From NCBI GenBank assembly GCA_018067045.1, contig JAGPVL010000004.1:1-64000 (forward strand): a stretch of 64,000 nt of DNA, read 5' to 3'. The first letter of the stretch is position 1; every line of letters starts with the position of its first letter. Below are positions 55,614-64,000 of the stretch, one piece after another. The translations under genes and the position numbers were made by a program. The stretch is from Gammaproteobacteria bacterium. GTDB lineage: Bacteria > Pseudomonadota > Gammaproteobacteria > Pseudomonadales > Alcanivoracaceae. The notes beneath the pieces were generated by a model, which saw only the letters and a program-made list of their open reading frames with translations, did not search any database and was not told the origin of the DNA.

Positions 55614-55771
55614 ACAGTTCTCGTTATAAGTCGGCTATGCGGGTTGTGTGCTGAGTCGCCGGGTGCGTGGCTGACTGTTATGAAACTGTCACCGTGTCTT
55701 CACCGATTTGCAATGCTGCTTTTCCAGACTATGGCAAATAGTCATGGAGCCAAGGGTTCCGGGAGAGTTGC

Positions 55772-56626
55772 ATGCTGGCAATTGCCGCAGACAAGATTAA
55801 GGCGCTTAACAGCGCGTTGGCAAAACCGTTTCTGCTGACGGCGGAAAAAATTCGGCCGCAAGGCAAGTGGCTGGTTCAAGAGGCGAATGAATCGCCCAGT
55901 GCAGGACGCTTTAGTGCAGAGTTTAGCCGCTCGCGTCGCGATATTGTGCGGGCGCAGCGCCTGCGGTATCGAGTGTTTTCCGAGGAATACGGCGCGGCAA
56001 TTAACTCGCCCTTTGGTTTAGACCGTGATCGTTTTGACAAGCACTGCTTGCACCTTATCGTGCGTGATAACCACAGCGGCGAAATGGTTGGTTATACCCG
56101 AGTGCTACCCCATGAGCGCGTGGCACGTAGCGGTGGCTATTACTCCGCCGGTGAATTTGACTTGAGTATGCTGGAGCAGCTCGATGGCCGTATAGCCGAA
56201 ATCGGCCGCACCTGTATTCATCCCGATTATCGAAACGGCGCGGTCATCGCCGTGCTCTGGTCGCGCCTTGCGCAATATATGATTGAAGCAGATGTCCGCT
56301 ACCTGATTGGCTGCGCGAGTGTCGCGTTGAATGAGGGCTACGACGTCGCAGCGATCGTGCAGCGTATTCGCGACAAGCATTTGAGTGAAAGTGATCGACG
56401 CGTAAAACCCGCCCAGCCACTAAATTCGTTGCAGGTCGGTGTGAATGAACAGGCTAGTGTCCGTATGCCGCCGTTACTAAAAGCCTACTTGAGGATGGGC
56501 GCAGAGGTTTGCGGAGAACCATGTTGGGACCCGGAGTTTAACTGCCTCGACTTTTTTATCTTGCTGTCGCTGGATCGTCTGCCGCAACGATACGTACAGC
56601 ATTTTTTGCAACCGCTGGCGGTTTAA
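55772..56626 (+). CDS. olsB: Ornithine N-acyltransferase, OlsB-like
   Basis: A 284-residue GNAT-fold enzyme that adds a 3-hydroxyacyl group from acyl-ACP to ornithine, the first step of ornithine lipid synthesis. Typical features are RLRYRVFSEEYGA, HCLHLIVRDN, VGYTRVLPHERV, EIGRTCIHPDYRNG and a late MPPLLKAYLRMGAEVCGEP segment. Its stop directly abuts the ATG of the OlsA-like gene, so the pair is one operon. A TATGG-type and GGGAGAG ribosome-binding site lies just before the start. Confidence 0.87.
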   Translation: MLAIAADKIKALNSALAKPFLLTAEKIRPQGKWLVQEANESPSAGRFSAEFSRSRRDIVRAQRLRYRVFSEEYGAAINSPFGLDRDRFDKHCLHLIVRDNHSGEMVGYTRVLPHERVARSGGYYSAGEFDLSMLEQLDGRIAEIGRTCIHPDYRNGAVIAVLWSRLAQYMIEADVRYLIGCASVALNEGYDVAAIVQRIRDKHLSESDRRVKPAQPLNSLQVGVNEQASVRMPPLLKAYLRMGAEVCGEPCWDPEFNCLDFFILLSLDRLPQRYVQHFLQPLAV

Positions 56627-57484
56627 ATGCGCGCCCAGCTGGTTGATGACACAACATTAGTGGGAATCGGGTCTGGCTGGTTGCGCCACGTGTCGTATGC
56701 GGTGCGGGTTGAGGCTAGGCGTAGCTACCGACTTGTTCGCGTGGTGGCGCATATTTTTTATGGTTTGTTATTGGGCTTGTTGTTGGCAGCTTATTGGCAG
56801 CCGCGGGCGCCACGGGTAAGGCGCGCCGCACAGCGCTGGCAACGAACTTTACTCGGCATCTTGAATGTGGACGTAGAGGTGCTTGGCCGGCCTGATGCTG
56901 ATGCGCGATTTTTTGTCAGTAATCATATTTCGTGGTTGGACATCCCGGTGATTGGTGCCGCGCAGAACGTCCATTTCTTATCAAAAGCAGAAGTGCGTGA
57001 CTGGCCGTTGATCGGTCAGCTAGCCAGTGCCGCAGGCACCTTGTATATCCGCCGTGGTAGTGGTGAGTCACATCGTAAAGCGGACGAACTGGCCAGCCAT
57101 CTCATGCAGGGCACGGCGGTGTTGGTGTTTCCCGAAGGAACCACCACGGACGGCCAGCAGTTGCGCCGGTTTTTTCCCGCACTGTTTCGTGCCCCAGTGA
57201 TGGCGCAAGTTGTTATTCAGCCGCTAGCAGTGCGTTACCTCGATGCGCAGGGCGGGGTTGATGAGCAGCCGGCTTTTCTGGGTGAGGATACGTTTCAGGG
57301 ACACTTATGGCGGTTGCTACGCCGTGATCATATTCGTGTGCAGCTGTGTTGGTTGCCGAGCATTGATACGAGCAAGTTATCAAGTAAGGACGCGTCTGCG
57401 TTGTGTGCAACGGCACAGCATTCGATCGAGCGTGTTGTTCTGGGTATGCCATTTGATGCACCGAATTCGGCGCTTATAGAGTGA
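56627..57484 (+). CDS. olsA: Lyso-ornithine lipid O-acyltransferase, OlsA (PlsC-family)
   Basis: A 285-residue membrane acyltransferase of the PlsC family. The catalytic HX4D is in NHISWLDIPV (about 103-109) and the second motif FPEGTTTDG follows near 170. One or two N-terminal membrane segments are present (about 45-70). It acylates lyso-ornithine lipid made by OlsB and may also use lysophosphatidate. It starts immediately after the OlsB stop. Confidence 0.88.
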   Translation: MRAQLVDDTTLVGIGSGWLRHVSYAVRVEARRSYRLVRVVAHIFYGLLLGLLLAAYWQPRAPRVRRAAQRWQRTLLGILNVDVEVLGRPDADARFFVSNHISWLDIPVIGAAQNVHFLSKAEVRDWPLIGQLASAAGTLYIRRGSGESHRKADELASHLMQGTAVLVFPEGTTTDGQQLRRFFPALFRAPVMAQVVIQPLAVRYLDAQGGVDEQPAFLGEDTFQGHLWRLLRRDHIRVQLCWLPSIDTSKLSSKDASALCATAQHSIERVVLGMPFDAPNSALIE

Positions 57485-57620
57485 ACCTAGGCCGTGTCGG
57501 CACTCGGCCATGACACTGCGTGGCGCGACGGATACCTGACTTACCTCTTTGCCGCCGCGGCCGCTTCCGCTAGCATCCACTCAGTGAAACTTTCCTGCGA
57601 TGCGGAGCGCAATTTTTAGT

Positions 57621-58187
57621 ATGACTAAAGCGAGTGAACTCAAACGTTCAGATGTCCTGACGGTCAATGGTGGCCTTTTTGTGATTCGCCAGATCGACGT
57701 GCAGTCACCGTCGGCGCGTGGGGCGGCAACGCTCTATCGGGTTAAGGCGCATGCGGTCACGGGCAGTGGTAAATACGAAGAGCGCTTTAAAGGCGATGAC
57801 GATGTCGAGACAGTGCAGCTACGTCGTCGGCAGGTACAGTTCTCCTATATCGATGGTGACGACTGTATTTTTATGGACGCCGAAGACTATAGCCAATACC
57901 CATTTAAGCAGGCTGATATTGAAGCCGAAATGGCGTTTATTACCGAGGCGACTTCTGGCGTGCAAGTGCTGTTAGTTGAAGATGCGGTGATTGGTCTTGA
58001 ACTACCGCAAACCGTGGTGCTGGAAATTGTTGATACCGCCCCAGGGCTGAAAGGTGCGTCGGCGTCAGCGCGCACTAAGCCTGCAACCTTGAATACGGGG
58101 TTGGTGGTGTCGGTGCCGGAATATATTGAGGTCGGCGAAACGGTTAAGGTCAACACGAGCGAGCGTGCGTACGTTTCCCGGGCGTAA
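57621..58187 (+). CDS. efpL: Elongation factor P-like protein EfpL (YeiP)
   Basis: A 188-residue EF-P paralogue. Characteristic YeiP segments are QSPSARGAATLYRVKA, EERFKGDDDVETVQL, GASASARTKPATLNTGLVV and VPEYIEVGETVKV. It helps ribosomes through difficult polyproline or similar stalls; the modified lysine loop of EF-P is replaced here, as in YeiP. The ATG at 57621 gives a normal YeiP start (MTKASELKRSDV); an upstream in-frame ATG at 57600 would add seven residues. The next gene overlaps its end. Confidence 0.9.
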   Translation: MTKASELKRSDVLTVNGGLFVIRQIDVQSPSARGAATLYRVKAHAVTGSGKYEERFKGDDDVETVQLRRRQVQFSYIDGDDCIFMDAEDYSQYPFKQADIEAEMAFITEATSGVQVLLVEDAVIGLELPQTVVLEIVDTAPGLKGASASARTKPATLNTGLVVSVPEYIEVGETVKVNTSERAYVSRA

Positions 58188-59325
58188 CGGCACGTTCGGC
58201 TTTGTCAGAGAGCACAGTCGCCACGTTCGTTTGTGCGTTGTGTTATTGGTTTGCGTTAGTGTCGGCGTGGGTCTCTCAGGATGCGGCCTACCTGGTTATT
58301 ATGGCCACCTCATTAGTGGCCATACCGATCTGATGCGCGCTCGTCAGCCGGTCGCTGACGTGGTCGCAAGCGCTGCGACGCCTGAACCGATCCGACATAA
58401 ATTAGTCCTTAGTGAGCAACTGCGGGAGTTTGCCCAAGCGCAGCTTCAGCTGCCCGTCGACGATGCATACAGCGAATACGTGACGCTTGATCGAGACTGG
58501 GCGACCTGGAATTTGTTCGCAGCCCCGCCATTATCATTATCCCCAAAGCAATGGTGTTACCCGGTGGTTGGCTGCGCCAGCTATCGTGGTTATTTCGATC
58601 AGGCGCGCGCCGAACGCGATGCGCAGAAGTTGCGCGACAAGGGTTTTGAGGTTTACGCCAGCGGCGCCATTGCCTATTCGACCTTGGGCTGGTTTGACGA
58701 TCCCATCACCACGCCGATGTTGGCGGATAGCGATGCTTGGTTTACTGAGCTGCTGTTTCACGAGTTGGTGCACCGTCGTTTTTATCTGAAAGGGGATACC
58801 CGCTTTAATGAAAGCTTAGCGACGGCAGTGGCGCGGGAGGGTGTGCGTCGCTGGCTTGTGCGCAACAGGGCGACAGGTGATGAGGTGGCGGATCAGCTTT
58901 CGCATGATCAATCACTAACGGACGCACAAGACAGCATGGTTCGCCGTGATGCGGCGCGTGAGCATGTGCTGGCGCTGGTTGACGAGACCCGCGAGATGCT
59001 GATGTCGCTGTATCAGTCCGAGCAGACTGACTCTGTTAAGATGGCGCTCCGCGATGAGATGCGTGCTGATCTGAGGCAGGCTTTTTCGTTGGCGCTTGCC
59101 GGCAACCCGGATCTGGCAGGTTATCGGAATTGGTTTGATGGCCCGCTTAATAACGCTCAGCTGAACACTTTTGCGGATTATGAAGGCTGGGTGGCGGCCT
59201 TTGACGTGATGCTCTCGGGCTGTGACGGAGAATGGCCATGCTTTTGGCAAAAAGTGGAACAAATTGCTGCATTGCCAGCCGAACAAAGAACGGCGGCGTT
59301 GCAGTCTTACGCGTGGCATCGGTAA
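58126..59325 (+). CDS. Lipoprotein zinc aminopeptidase
   Basis: Up to 399 residues of the predicted bacterial aminopeptidase family. A lipobox-like GLSGC lies about 53 residues in, and the zinc motif is HELVH in FHELVHRRFY (about 209-218), followed by FNESLATAVAREG, where the Glu is a third ligand candidate. The annotated ATG at 58126 overlaps EfpL by 62 nt, and a start at a downstream TTG/GTG (about 58231) would give the expected short signal peptide; the exact start is uncertain. It should be a periplasmic or outer-membrane-tethered peptidase. Confidence 0.75.
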   Translation: MRSAKRLRSTRASVRTFPGRNGTFGFVREHSRHVRLCVVLLVCVSVGVGLSGCGLPGYYGHLISGHTDLMRARQPVADVVASAATPEPIRHKLVLSEQLREFAQAQLQLPVDDAYSEYVTLDRDWATWNLFAAPPLSLSPKQWCYPVVGCASYRGYFDQARAERDAQKLRDKGFEVYASGAIAYSTLGWFDDPITTPMLADSDAWFTELLFHELVHRRFYLKGDTRFNESLATAVAREGVRRWLVRNRATGDEVADQLSHDQSLTDAQDSMVRRDAAREHVLALVDETREMLMSLYQSEQTDSVKMALRDEMRADLRQAFSLALAGNPDLAGYRNWFDGPLNNAQLNTFADYEGWVAAFDVMLSGCDGEWPCFWQKVEQIAALPAEQRTAALQSYAWHR

Positions 59326-59463
59326 CGTGGTGCGATTTTGCGGGGCAAGTGGTCTTGTGATCTGAGCTGTCGCTGCTTTCGAGCGTTGTGGGGCTATAGG
59401 GCGCTGCCGTCTCACTAGATCTGGCATTGAGCGTGAAGAATTATCAAGAGGTAAGCTGTCGTC

Positions 59464-60300
59464 ATGCAGGAATTGGTTCGTTTTAAGCAGGCTCAACCCG
59501 CGCATCTTTTGGTTCAGGTTATGGCCCAGCAGGGTATTCGTGCTGAAGTCGAGGAGACCACCGATGGCGCTATTTTACGGGTCTCGGATGCTGATCAGTT
59601 TGACCTAGCGCGGACCGTGCTAGAAGAGTTTTTAGCCAACCCTGCGGCACCGCGTTTTCAACAATCGGCGTGGCAGGTAAGCGAGCCTGTCGCGTTGGGA
59701 GCACAGCCCGGCATGTTTACGGGAGACTGGTGGCGCAGCATCGGGCCGATGGTCAAAATTGTTTTTGTAGTGTGCGCGGTCGTGTTTTTGAGCCAATGGT
59801 TTGTTGGTGGATTGTTTTATAACGCGTTGAGCTTTCCGCAAAGTTTGGCGGAGCTGTCGACGCAGCCTTGGCGATTATTTACCCCTGCATTGATGCACCT
59901 GACGGCGCTGCATATCATCTTCAATTTGCTCTGGTGGGTAGATCTGGGGCGTATTGTTGAGCGCTTCCAATCAAGCTGGCAGCTACTGTGGTTGACGCTG
60001 GCAACCGCGGCAGCCTCTAATCTTGCCCAGTTCTACGCTAGCGGCCCCGGCTTCGGCGGCCTGTCTGGCGTCGTTTACGGGCTACTTGGTTATCTTTGGC
60101 TATATGGTAAAACCAACCCAGGCGCAGGCTACGGTTTACGCAAAGAGGTGGTCATACTGATGGTGGCTTGGCTGTTTATCTGTATGACCGGTTTTGTCGG
60201 CAATATTGCCAACACGGCCCATGTTGTAGGCTTGCTCAGCGGTTGCGCGATTGGCGCGGTTACCGGCTTAATGCGGCGCGGCCGCACGTTGGAGCAGTAG
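59464..60300 (+). CDS. glpG: Rhomboid intramembrane serine protease GlpG
   Basis: A 278-residue membrane protease with an N-terminal cytoplasmic domain (1-80) and six transmembrane helices. The catalytic Ser201 is in GGLSGVVYG, the partner His253 in NTAHVVGLLSG, and the oxyanion His150/Asn154 in HIIFN; numbering is nearly the same as in E. coli GlpG. It cleaves membrane proteins within the bilayer; substrates are unknown. It stands alone, 140 bp after the aminopeptidase gene. Confidence 0.93.
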   Translation: MQELVRFKQAQPAHLLVQVMAQQGIRAEVEETTDGAILRVSDADQFDLARTVLEEFLANPAAPRFQQSAWQVSEPVALGAQPGMFTGDWWRSIGPMVKIVFVVCAVVFLSQWFVGGLFYNALSFPQSLAELSTQPWRLFTPALMHLTALHIIFNLLWWVDLGRIVERFQSSWQLLWLTLATAAASNLAQFYASGPGFGGLSGVVYGLLGYLWLYGKTNPGAGYGLRKEVVILMVAWLFICMTGFVGNIANTAHVVGLLSGCAIGAVTGLMRRGRTLEQ

Positions 60301-60387
60301 TTTAGGGCGGCTCAGGTCTGTTTGAGTTGCTGGATTGCGGCTGCTATAAAGGGCGCCGATGCGTTTTGAATAGGTAAAAATAAAAAA

Positions 60388-61278
60388 ATGGCGATTTCCG
60401 TGCGTTTATCTTCTCTTTCACTGAGTGCTTTTTTAGCGAGCGCTATTTTTAGAAGTGTGACAATACTGACTTTAGTGGCGCTGGTGCAGGCTTGTGCTGT
60501 GACGCGTCTGGGCGAGAACCTTTCCTACGGCGTGCTGGATAACGACGATATAGAGTTGGTCGGCGAAGGCTTGCCGACTTATTTACTGATGATCGATGGC
60601 ATGATTGCTAACTGGCCAGAAAGCGAATCTTTTTTACAGAGTGGTGCCAGTCTCTATTCCGCCTACGCGGGTATCTATATCACTGACCCTGAACGTGCCC
60701 AACGTATGACGGGCAAAGCGATGGGCTATGCGTTGCGCGCCGCCTGTGCCAACGATGACGATTGGTGTGACGTGCGCACCATGCCGATTGAAGAGTTCGA
60801 TGACTTACTTGCCGGAGCGGGCAAGGGTGATGTGCCGGCAATGTATGTACTGGGTTCAACCTGGGTTGGTTATATTCAGCAAAACAGCAGCGATTGGGGC
60901 GCGGTTGGCGAGCTTGGCCGCGTCGACGCGCTGATGCAGCGTGTGGTCGAACTTGATGAAGACTATGAATTCGGTCAGGCACACATGTATCTTGGTGCCC
61001 TGAATAGCATTTTACCGGCGTCACTGGGCGGTAACCCTGATTTGGCAAAGTCGCACTTTGATCAAGCGGTGAGCCTTTCTGGTGGTCGTAACCTATTGGC
61101 GAAAACATTGTGTGCAGAGCGTTACGCCCGCATGGTGTTTGACCAGTCTTTGCATGATCAACTCTTGCGCGAAGTGTTAGAAGCTGATCCGAACGAGCAC
61201 GGGCTCACATTGCAAAACCGTTACGCCCAGCGTGAAGCACAGGCGCTGCTGGACGGTTCCGCTGAATACTTTGAATAA
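60388..61278 (+). CDS. TatT-like lipoprotein associated with TRAP transporter
   Basis: A 296-residue lipoprotein (lipobox VQAC, Cys36) with a body of helical repeats resembling TatT, the TPR-type accessory protein of TRAP transporters: AGKGDVPAMYVLGSTWVGYI, the HMYLGALNSILPASLGGNPD segment and tail AQREAQALLDG. In Treponema, TatT forms a trimer that binds the solute-binding protein. It is the first gene of the TRAP operon; the binding protein follows within 40 nt. Confidence 0.83.
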   Translation: MAISVRLSSLSLSAFLASAIFRSVTILTLVALVQACAVTRLGENLSYGVLDNDDIELVGEGLPTYLLMIDGMIANWPESESFLQSGASLYSAYAGIYITDPERAQRMTGKAMGYALRAACANDDDWCDVRTMPIEEFDDLLAGAGKGDVPAMYVLGSTWVGYIQQNSSDWGAVGELGRVDALMQRVVELDEDYEFGQAHMYLGALNSILPASLGGNPDLAKSHFDQAVSLSGGRNLLAKTLCAERYARMVFDQSLHDQLLREVLEADPNEHGLTLQNRYAQREAQALLDGSAEYFE

Positions 61279-61317
61279 TGACGGTTGCTTAGCTGTCGAA
61301 TGCGTTGGAGAAAAACC

Positions 61318-62322
61318 ATGTTGAGAGTTGTTATAGCCTTAGTTTTTAGTGTGCCATTACTGGTGCAGGCTGCCACCGTATTAAAAATCTCGACGATGTA
61401 TCCGCAGGGAACCAGTGCCGTTAATCAACTCATTGATGCGGGCAAAGATATTGAAGCCCGTACTGATGGCCGGGTAAAAATCAAAATTTACCCCGGCGGC
61501 GTGATGGGGGATGACCGTGCCGTGCAACGCAAAATCTCCATTGGACAACTGCATGGCGCAATGGCGCAAGCTGGCGCGTTTGCGCAACAGTATCGTGATA
61601 GCCAAGTGCTGAATTTACCGTTGGCGTTCAAGTCTTATGAAGAAGTCGATTACGTTCGTAAGGTAATGGACCCAATGATCCAAAAAGGTTTTGACGAAAA
61701 AGGTTGGGTGACGTTTGGCGCGGCCGACGGTGGTTTTGCTTATGTGATGAGCACCAAACCGGTGGCCAGTGTGGAAGCGTTGCGCGATCAAAAGTTATGG
61801 TTGCCAGCACACGATACGGGTTCGGCAAAGGCGGCGAAAATTTTCCAGTTGTCTCCTATTATGCTCAATATTGGTACTGTGCTGACGTCACTGCAAACCG
61901 GTGCGGTAGATGCGTTTGCGGCGCCGCCAGTGGCTGCGTTGACCTTGCAATGGCACTCGCGGGTGAAATACCTGACTGATGTCCCCTTGTTGTATACCTA
62001 CGGTATTTTGGCGATTAGTAAAAAGCATTTTTCAAAACTGACGTCAGCCGATCAACAGGCAGTGCGTGATGTTTTTGAAGCGACATTCGTACAGATGGAT
62101 AAAGAGAGCCGCGTTGCCAATATCGAGGCCTATGACGCTATCCAGAAGCATGGTTTGCAGGTGGTTGAGCCGAGCGCCGAGCAAATGACAGTGTGGAAAA
62201 GCTACGCAGATAAAGCGACAAAAGAGCTGGTTGAAGAAGGTGAGATTTCCACCGCGATGGCGCAAACACTGCATAAGTTGTTGGCAGAATTTCGTGCTGG
62301 CAAGCAGGGCGCAGGTAAATAA
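61318..62322 (+). CDS. TRAP transporter solute-binding protein (DctP family)
   Basis: About 334 residues from the ATG at 61318 (GGAG 8 nt upstream; an upstream in-frame start at 61285 has no site). Signal peptide to about residue 19 (LLVQA). Family motifs are ISTMYPQGTSAVNQL, RVKIKIYPGGVMGDDRAVQ, ALRDQKLWLP and LQTGAVDAFAAPP. The Arg of the carboxylate-binding site is expected near RDQ. It delivers an organic acid-like solute to the membrane components. Its stop overlaps the next start (TAATG). Confidence 0.9.
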   Translation: MLRVVIALVFSVPLLVQAATVLKISTMYPQGTSAVNQLIDAGKDIEARTDGRVKIKIYPGGVMGDDRAVQRKISIGQLHGAMAQAGAFAQQYRDSQVLNLPLAFKSYEEVDYVRKVMDPMIQKGFDEKGWVTFGAADGGFAYVMSTKPVASVEALRDQKLWLPAHDTGSAKAAKIFQLSPIMLNIGTVLTSLQTGAVDAFAAPPVAALTLQWHSRVKYLTDVPLLYTYGILAISKKHFSKLTSADQQAVRDVFEATFVQMDKESRVANIEAYDAIQKHGLQVVEPSAEQMTVWKSYADKATKELVEEGEISTAMAQTLHKLLAEFRAGKQGAGK

Positions 62323-62816
62323 TGAGGCGAGTTATTCGGTGGATGCACTTTTTTGAGGACGGCCTGATAGTGGCCGTCCTTTTGTTTATGGTGTTGATGG
62401 GGGTGCTGCAAATTATTCTGCGTAACTTCTTTGGCACCAGTCTGGTGTGGATAGAACCATTTTTACAGAACGCCGTGCTGTGGATAGGTTTGTTGGGCGC
62501 TATGATCGCATCGCGCCGTGACGAACATATTCGTATTGATATAGCTTCTCATTATTTGCCCGCCTCGGTTCAGCGCTGGCTAGCGGTGTTAGTGGATTTT
62601 TTTACCTCAGGTATTTGCGCATTGGTGGCGTGGCACTCTTTCTTTTTTGTGCTTGGAGAGAGGGAGTTTCCGACATCGGGGTTCGCCGGCGTGCCATCGT
62701 GGGTCTTGCAGGCAATTATTCCGCTCGGCTTTGCCATGATTGCTGGCCGCTACGCTATCTTGCTGGTACTTGATTTGCTTAACCGACGTCCGCCGATGCA
62801 GGAGCCACACGCGTGA
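62322..62816 (+). CDS. TRAP transporter small permease (DctQ family)
   Basis: A 164-residue protein with four membrane helices (about 16-42, 50-70, 85-115, 128-150) and the family segment LVWIEPFLQNAVLWIGLLGA. It forms the membrane complex with the large permease. Its start shares an A with the stop of the binding-protein gene, and its stop overlaps the GTG of the large permease. Confidence 0.9.
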   Translation: MRRVIRWMHFFEDGLIVAVLLFMVLMGVLQIILRNFFGTSLVWIEPFLQNAVLWIGLLGAMIASRRDEHIRIDIASHYLPASVQRWLAVLVDFFTSGICALVAWHSFFFVLGEREFPTSGFAGVPSWVLQAIIPLGFAMIAGRYAILLVLDLLNRRPPMQEPHA

Positions 62817-64000
62817 TTATCGTTGGGGTTATTCTGCTCATTGTCTTGGCGCTGCTCGGTGCGCCCCTTTTTGCAATTATTCTCGGCGCCGCCGCGTTGG
62901 GCTTTCATAGCTTAGACACTGAGTTAGCGGTGTTGCATATCGACATTTATCAGATGGCCAATTCGGTCGTGTTGATGGCGCTGCCACTATTTACCTTTGC
63001 CGGTTTTTTATTGAGTGAGTCGAAAACCGCAGACCGTATGATGCGTTTAAGTCAGGCGGCGCTTGGTTGGATGCCTGGCGGCATGGCATTTGTTGCGCTG
63101 ATTGCGTGCGCGTTTTTTACCGCATTAACCGGCGGCAGTGGTGTCACCATTGTTGCCCTCGGTGCGTTATTACTTCCTGCCTTGGCGAAAGCCGGTTATG
63201 CAGAACGTTTTAATCTCGGCCTGATGACGTCGTCGGGCAGTCTTGGTTTATTGATCGTGCCATCAGTCCCTTTGTTGATTTACGGCATTATTGCGCAGCA
63301 AATGTCGCAGCAGTTGGAAATGCCGCAGGTCGACATTGTTGATCTGTATCTTGCGGGCTTGGTTCCGGCATTACTGATGATTGTGGCGTTATACCTGTGG
63401 TGTTTGTGGGCCATGCGCAAAGATCCTGTGCCGAAGCAGCCGTTCAGTTTTGCTGAGTTACGTGCCGCTTTGTGGGAGGCGCGCTGGGAAATTCCATTAC
63501 CTTTTGTCGTCCTTGGCGGTATTTTTTCCGGATTTTTGGTGGTCAGTGAGGCTGCTGCGGTCACGGCGCTGTATGTGCTGGTTGCGGAAGTGGTTTTGTA
63601 TCGTGAGATTTCGTTACGCCGTCTACCGGGCATTATGCGTGAGTCGATGGTGATGGTCGGTGGAATTTTGTTGATTCTTGGTGTTGCCCTCGCGTTTACC
63701 GATTACTTGGTTTATTCAGGCGTGCCGGAAACGTTGTTCGACTTTATTCAGACGCATGTGGAAAGCAAAGTTGCATTTTTACTGCTGCTGAATATTGTTC
63801 TGCTGGTGCTTGGTGCATTGCTGGATATTTTTGCCGCCTTGGTGATTATGGTGCCGCTCATCTTGCCGGTAGCCTTGCGCTACGGCATTGATCCTGTGCA
63901 TCTGGGAATTATCTTCGTTGCGAATATGCAGATTGGTTACATCACCCCGCCGGTGGGCATGAACTTGTTTATTGCGAGCTATCGCTTTAAGAAATCGATT
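62813..64000 (+). CDS. TRAP transporter large permease (DctM family), cut by the window edge
   Basis: Open reading frame from the GTG at 62813 with AGGAG 8 nt upstream and a 4-nt overlap (GTGA) with the small permease stop. At least 396 codons are open to the right edge without a stop. Family landmarks are GAPLFAIILGAAALG, MALPLFTFAGFLLSES, FFTALTGGSGVTIVALG and QIGYITPPVGMNLFIAS-like QIGYITPPVGMN. About ten helices are visible. Full length is usually near 430-450 residues, so little is missing. Confidence 0.92.
   Translation, partial: MIIVGVILLIVLALLGAPLFAIILGAAALGFHSLDTELAVLHIDIYQMANSVVLMALPLFTFAGFLLSESKTADRMMRLSQAALGWMPGGMAFVALIACAFFTALTGGSGVTIVALGALLLPALAKAGYAERFNLGLMTSSGSLGLLIVPSVPLLIYGIIAQQMSQQLEMPQVDIVDLYLAGLVPALLMIVALYLWCLWAMRKDPVPKQPFSFAELRAALWEARWEIPLPFVVLGGIFSGFLVVSEAAAVTALYVLVAEVVLYREISLRRLPGIMRESMVMVGGILLILGVALAFTDYLVYSGVPETLFDFIQTHVESKVAFLLLLNIVLLVLGALLDIFAALVIMVPLILPVALRYGIDPVHLGIIFVANMQIGYITPPVGMNLFIASYRFKKSI

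Noticed and set aside
57485-57620. Short inverted word GTGTC/GACAC between OlsA and EfpL genes as terminator
   Set aside because: Only five base pairs, long loop and no T-run.

Overview
The window looks like chromosome of a free-living, probably marine or hydrocarbon-associated gammaproteobacterium of the Pseudomonadales/Oceanospirillales type. This is inferred from gene content: a DesT-DesC-DesB-like desaturase locus, a FadH-type dienoyl-CoA reductase, OlsBA ornithine-lipid enzymes, an EfpL (YeiP) factor, a fused SelD, TRAP transport with a TatT lipoprotein, and REP-like palindromes built on the core GTAGGAGCTTGCTTGCAAGCGA-like sequence familiar from Pseudomonas relatives. Base composition is near 50-53% GC and even throughout. 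I saw no tRNA, rRNA, CRISPR array, transposase or phage gene.

Layout. 1-3.9 kb: a 95-bp REP-type tandem repeat, an M14-family deacylase and an Uup-type ABC-F ATPase. 3.9-8 kb: a giant MscK-like mechanosensitive channel and a LasT/TrmJ-type RNA methyltransferase. 8.3-13.2 kb (+ strand): a secreted zinc-phospholipase-C/P1-nuclease-fold protein, then a parvulin, a coiled-coil membrane protein, a very small membrane protein and a TonB-like protein packed head to tail, then a small hypothetical. 13.3-20.9 kb (- strand): a selenium locus with selU/mnmH, a lipoprotein-ATPase-fused permease ABC transporter resembling phosphonate transporters, a PhzF-like protein, and SelD fused to an NADH-dehydrogenase-like flavoprotein.

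21-26.2 kb: a FabR/DesT-like repressor divergent from a desaturase reductase and acyl desaturase, with two operator-like palindromes in the divergent promoter, followed by a small conserved-looking ORF and a second desaturase. 26.3-38.5 kb: a lipid-metabolism block with a MaoC dehydratase, AraC regulator, hybrid kinase, high-molecular-weight FabG, thiolase, TetR regulator, FadH-like reductase and an Old Yellow Enzyme, the last controlled by a divergent ArsR-type repressor. 40-43 kb: a YfiR protein paired with a hybrid histidine kinase. 43-47.9 kb: an MMPL/RND exporter, LysR regulator and two lipoproteins. 48-50.6 kb: a tandem pair of acyl-CoA dehydrogenases, one without the usual glutamate. 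50.9-55.6 kb: a ceruloplasmin/factor-V-like cupredoxin protein, an OmpA-type porin, and an overlapping operon encoding a CDGSH iron-sulfur protein, a cyclic-nucleotide-binding protein and an AI-2E/PerM permease. 55.8-64 kb (+ strand): OlsB-OlsA, EfpL, a lipoprotein aminopeptidase, a GlpG rhomboid, and a TatT-DctP-DctQ-DctM TRAP operon cut by the right edge.

Main themes are fatty-acid and membrane-lipid remodelling (desaturation, beta-oxidation, ornithine lipids), selenium assimilation for tRNA 2-selenouridine, and several sensory modules. The most promising leads are the selenium transporter/PhzF locus, the YfiR plus CHASE8-like hybrid kinase pair, the unusual all-cysteine CDGSH site, and the ceruloplasmin-like protein that appears to have lost its copper ligands. 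All assignments were made by eye from sequence and remembered family features; no database search was run.
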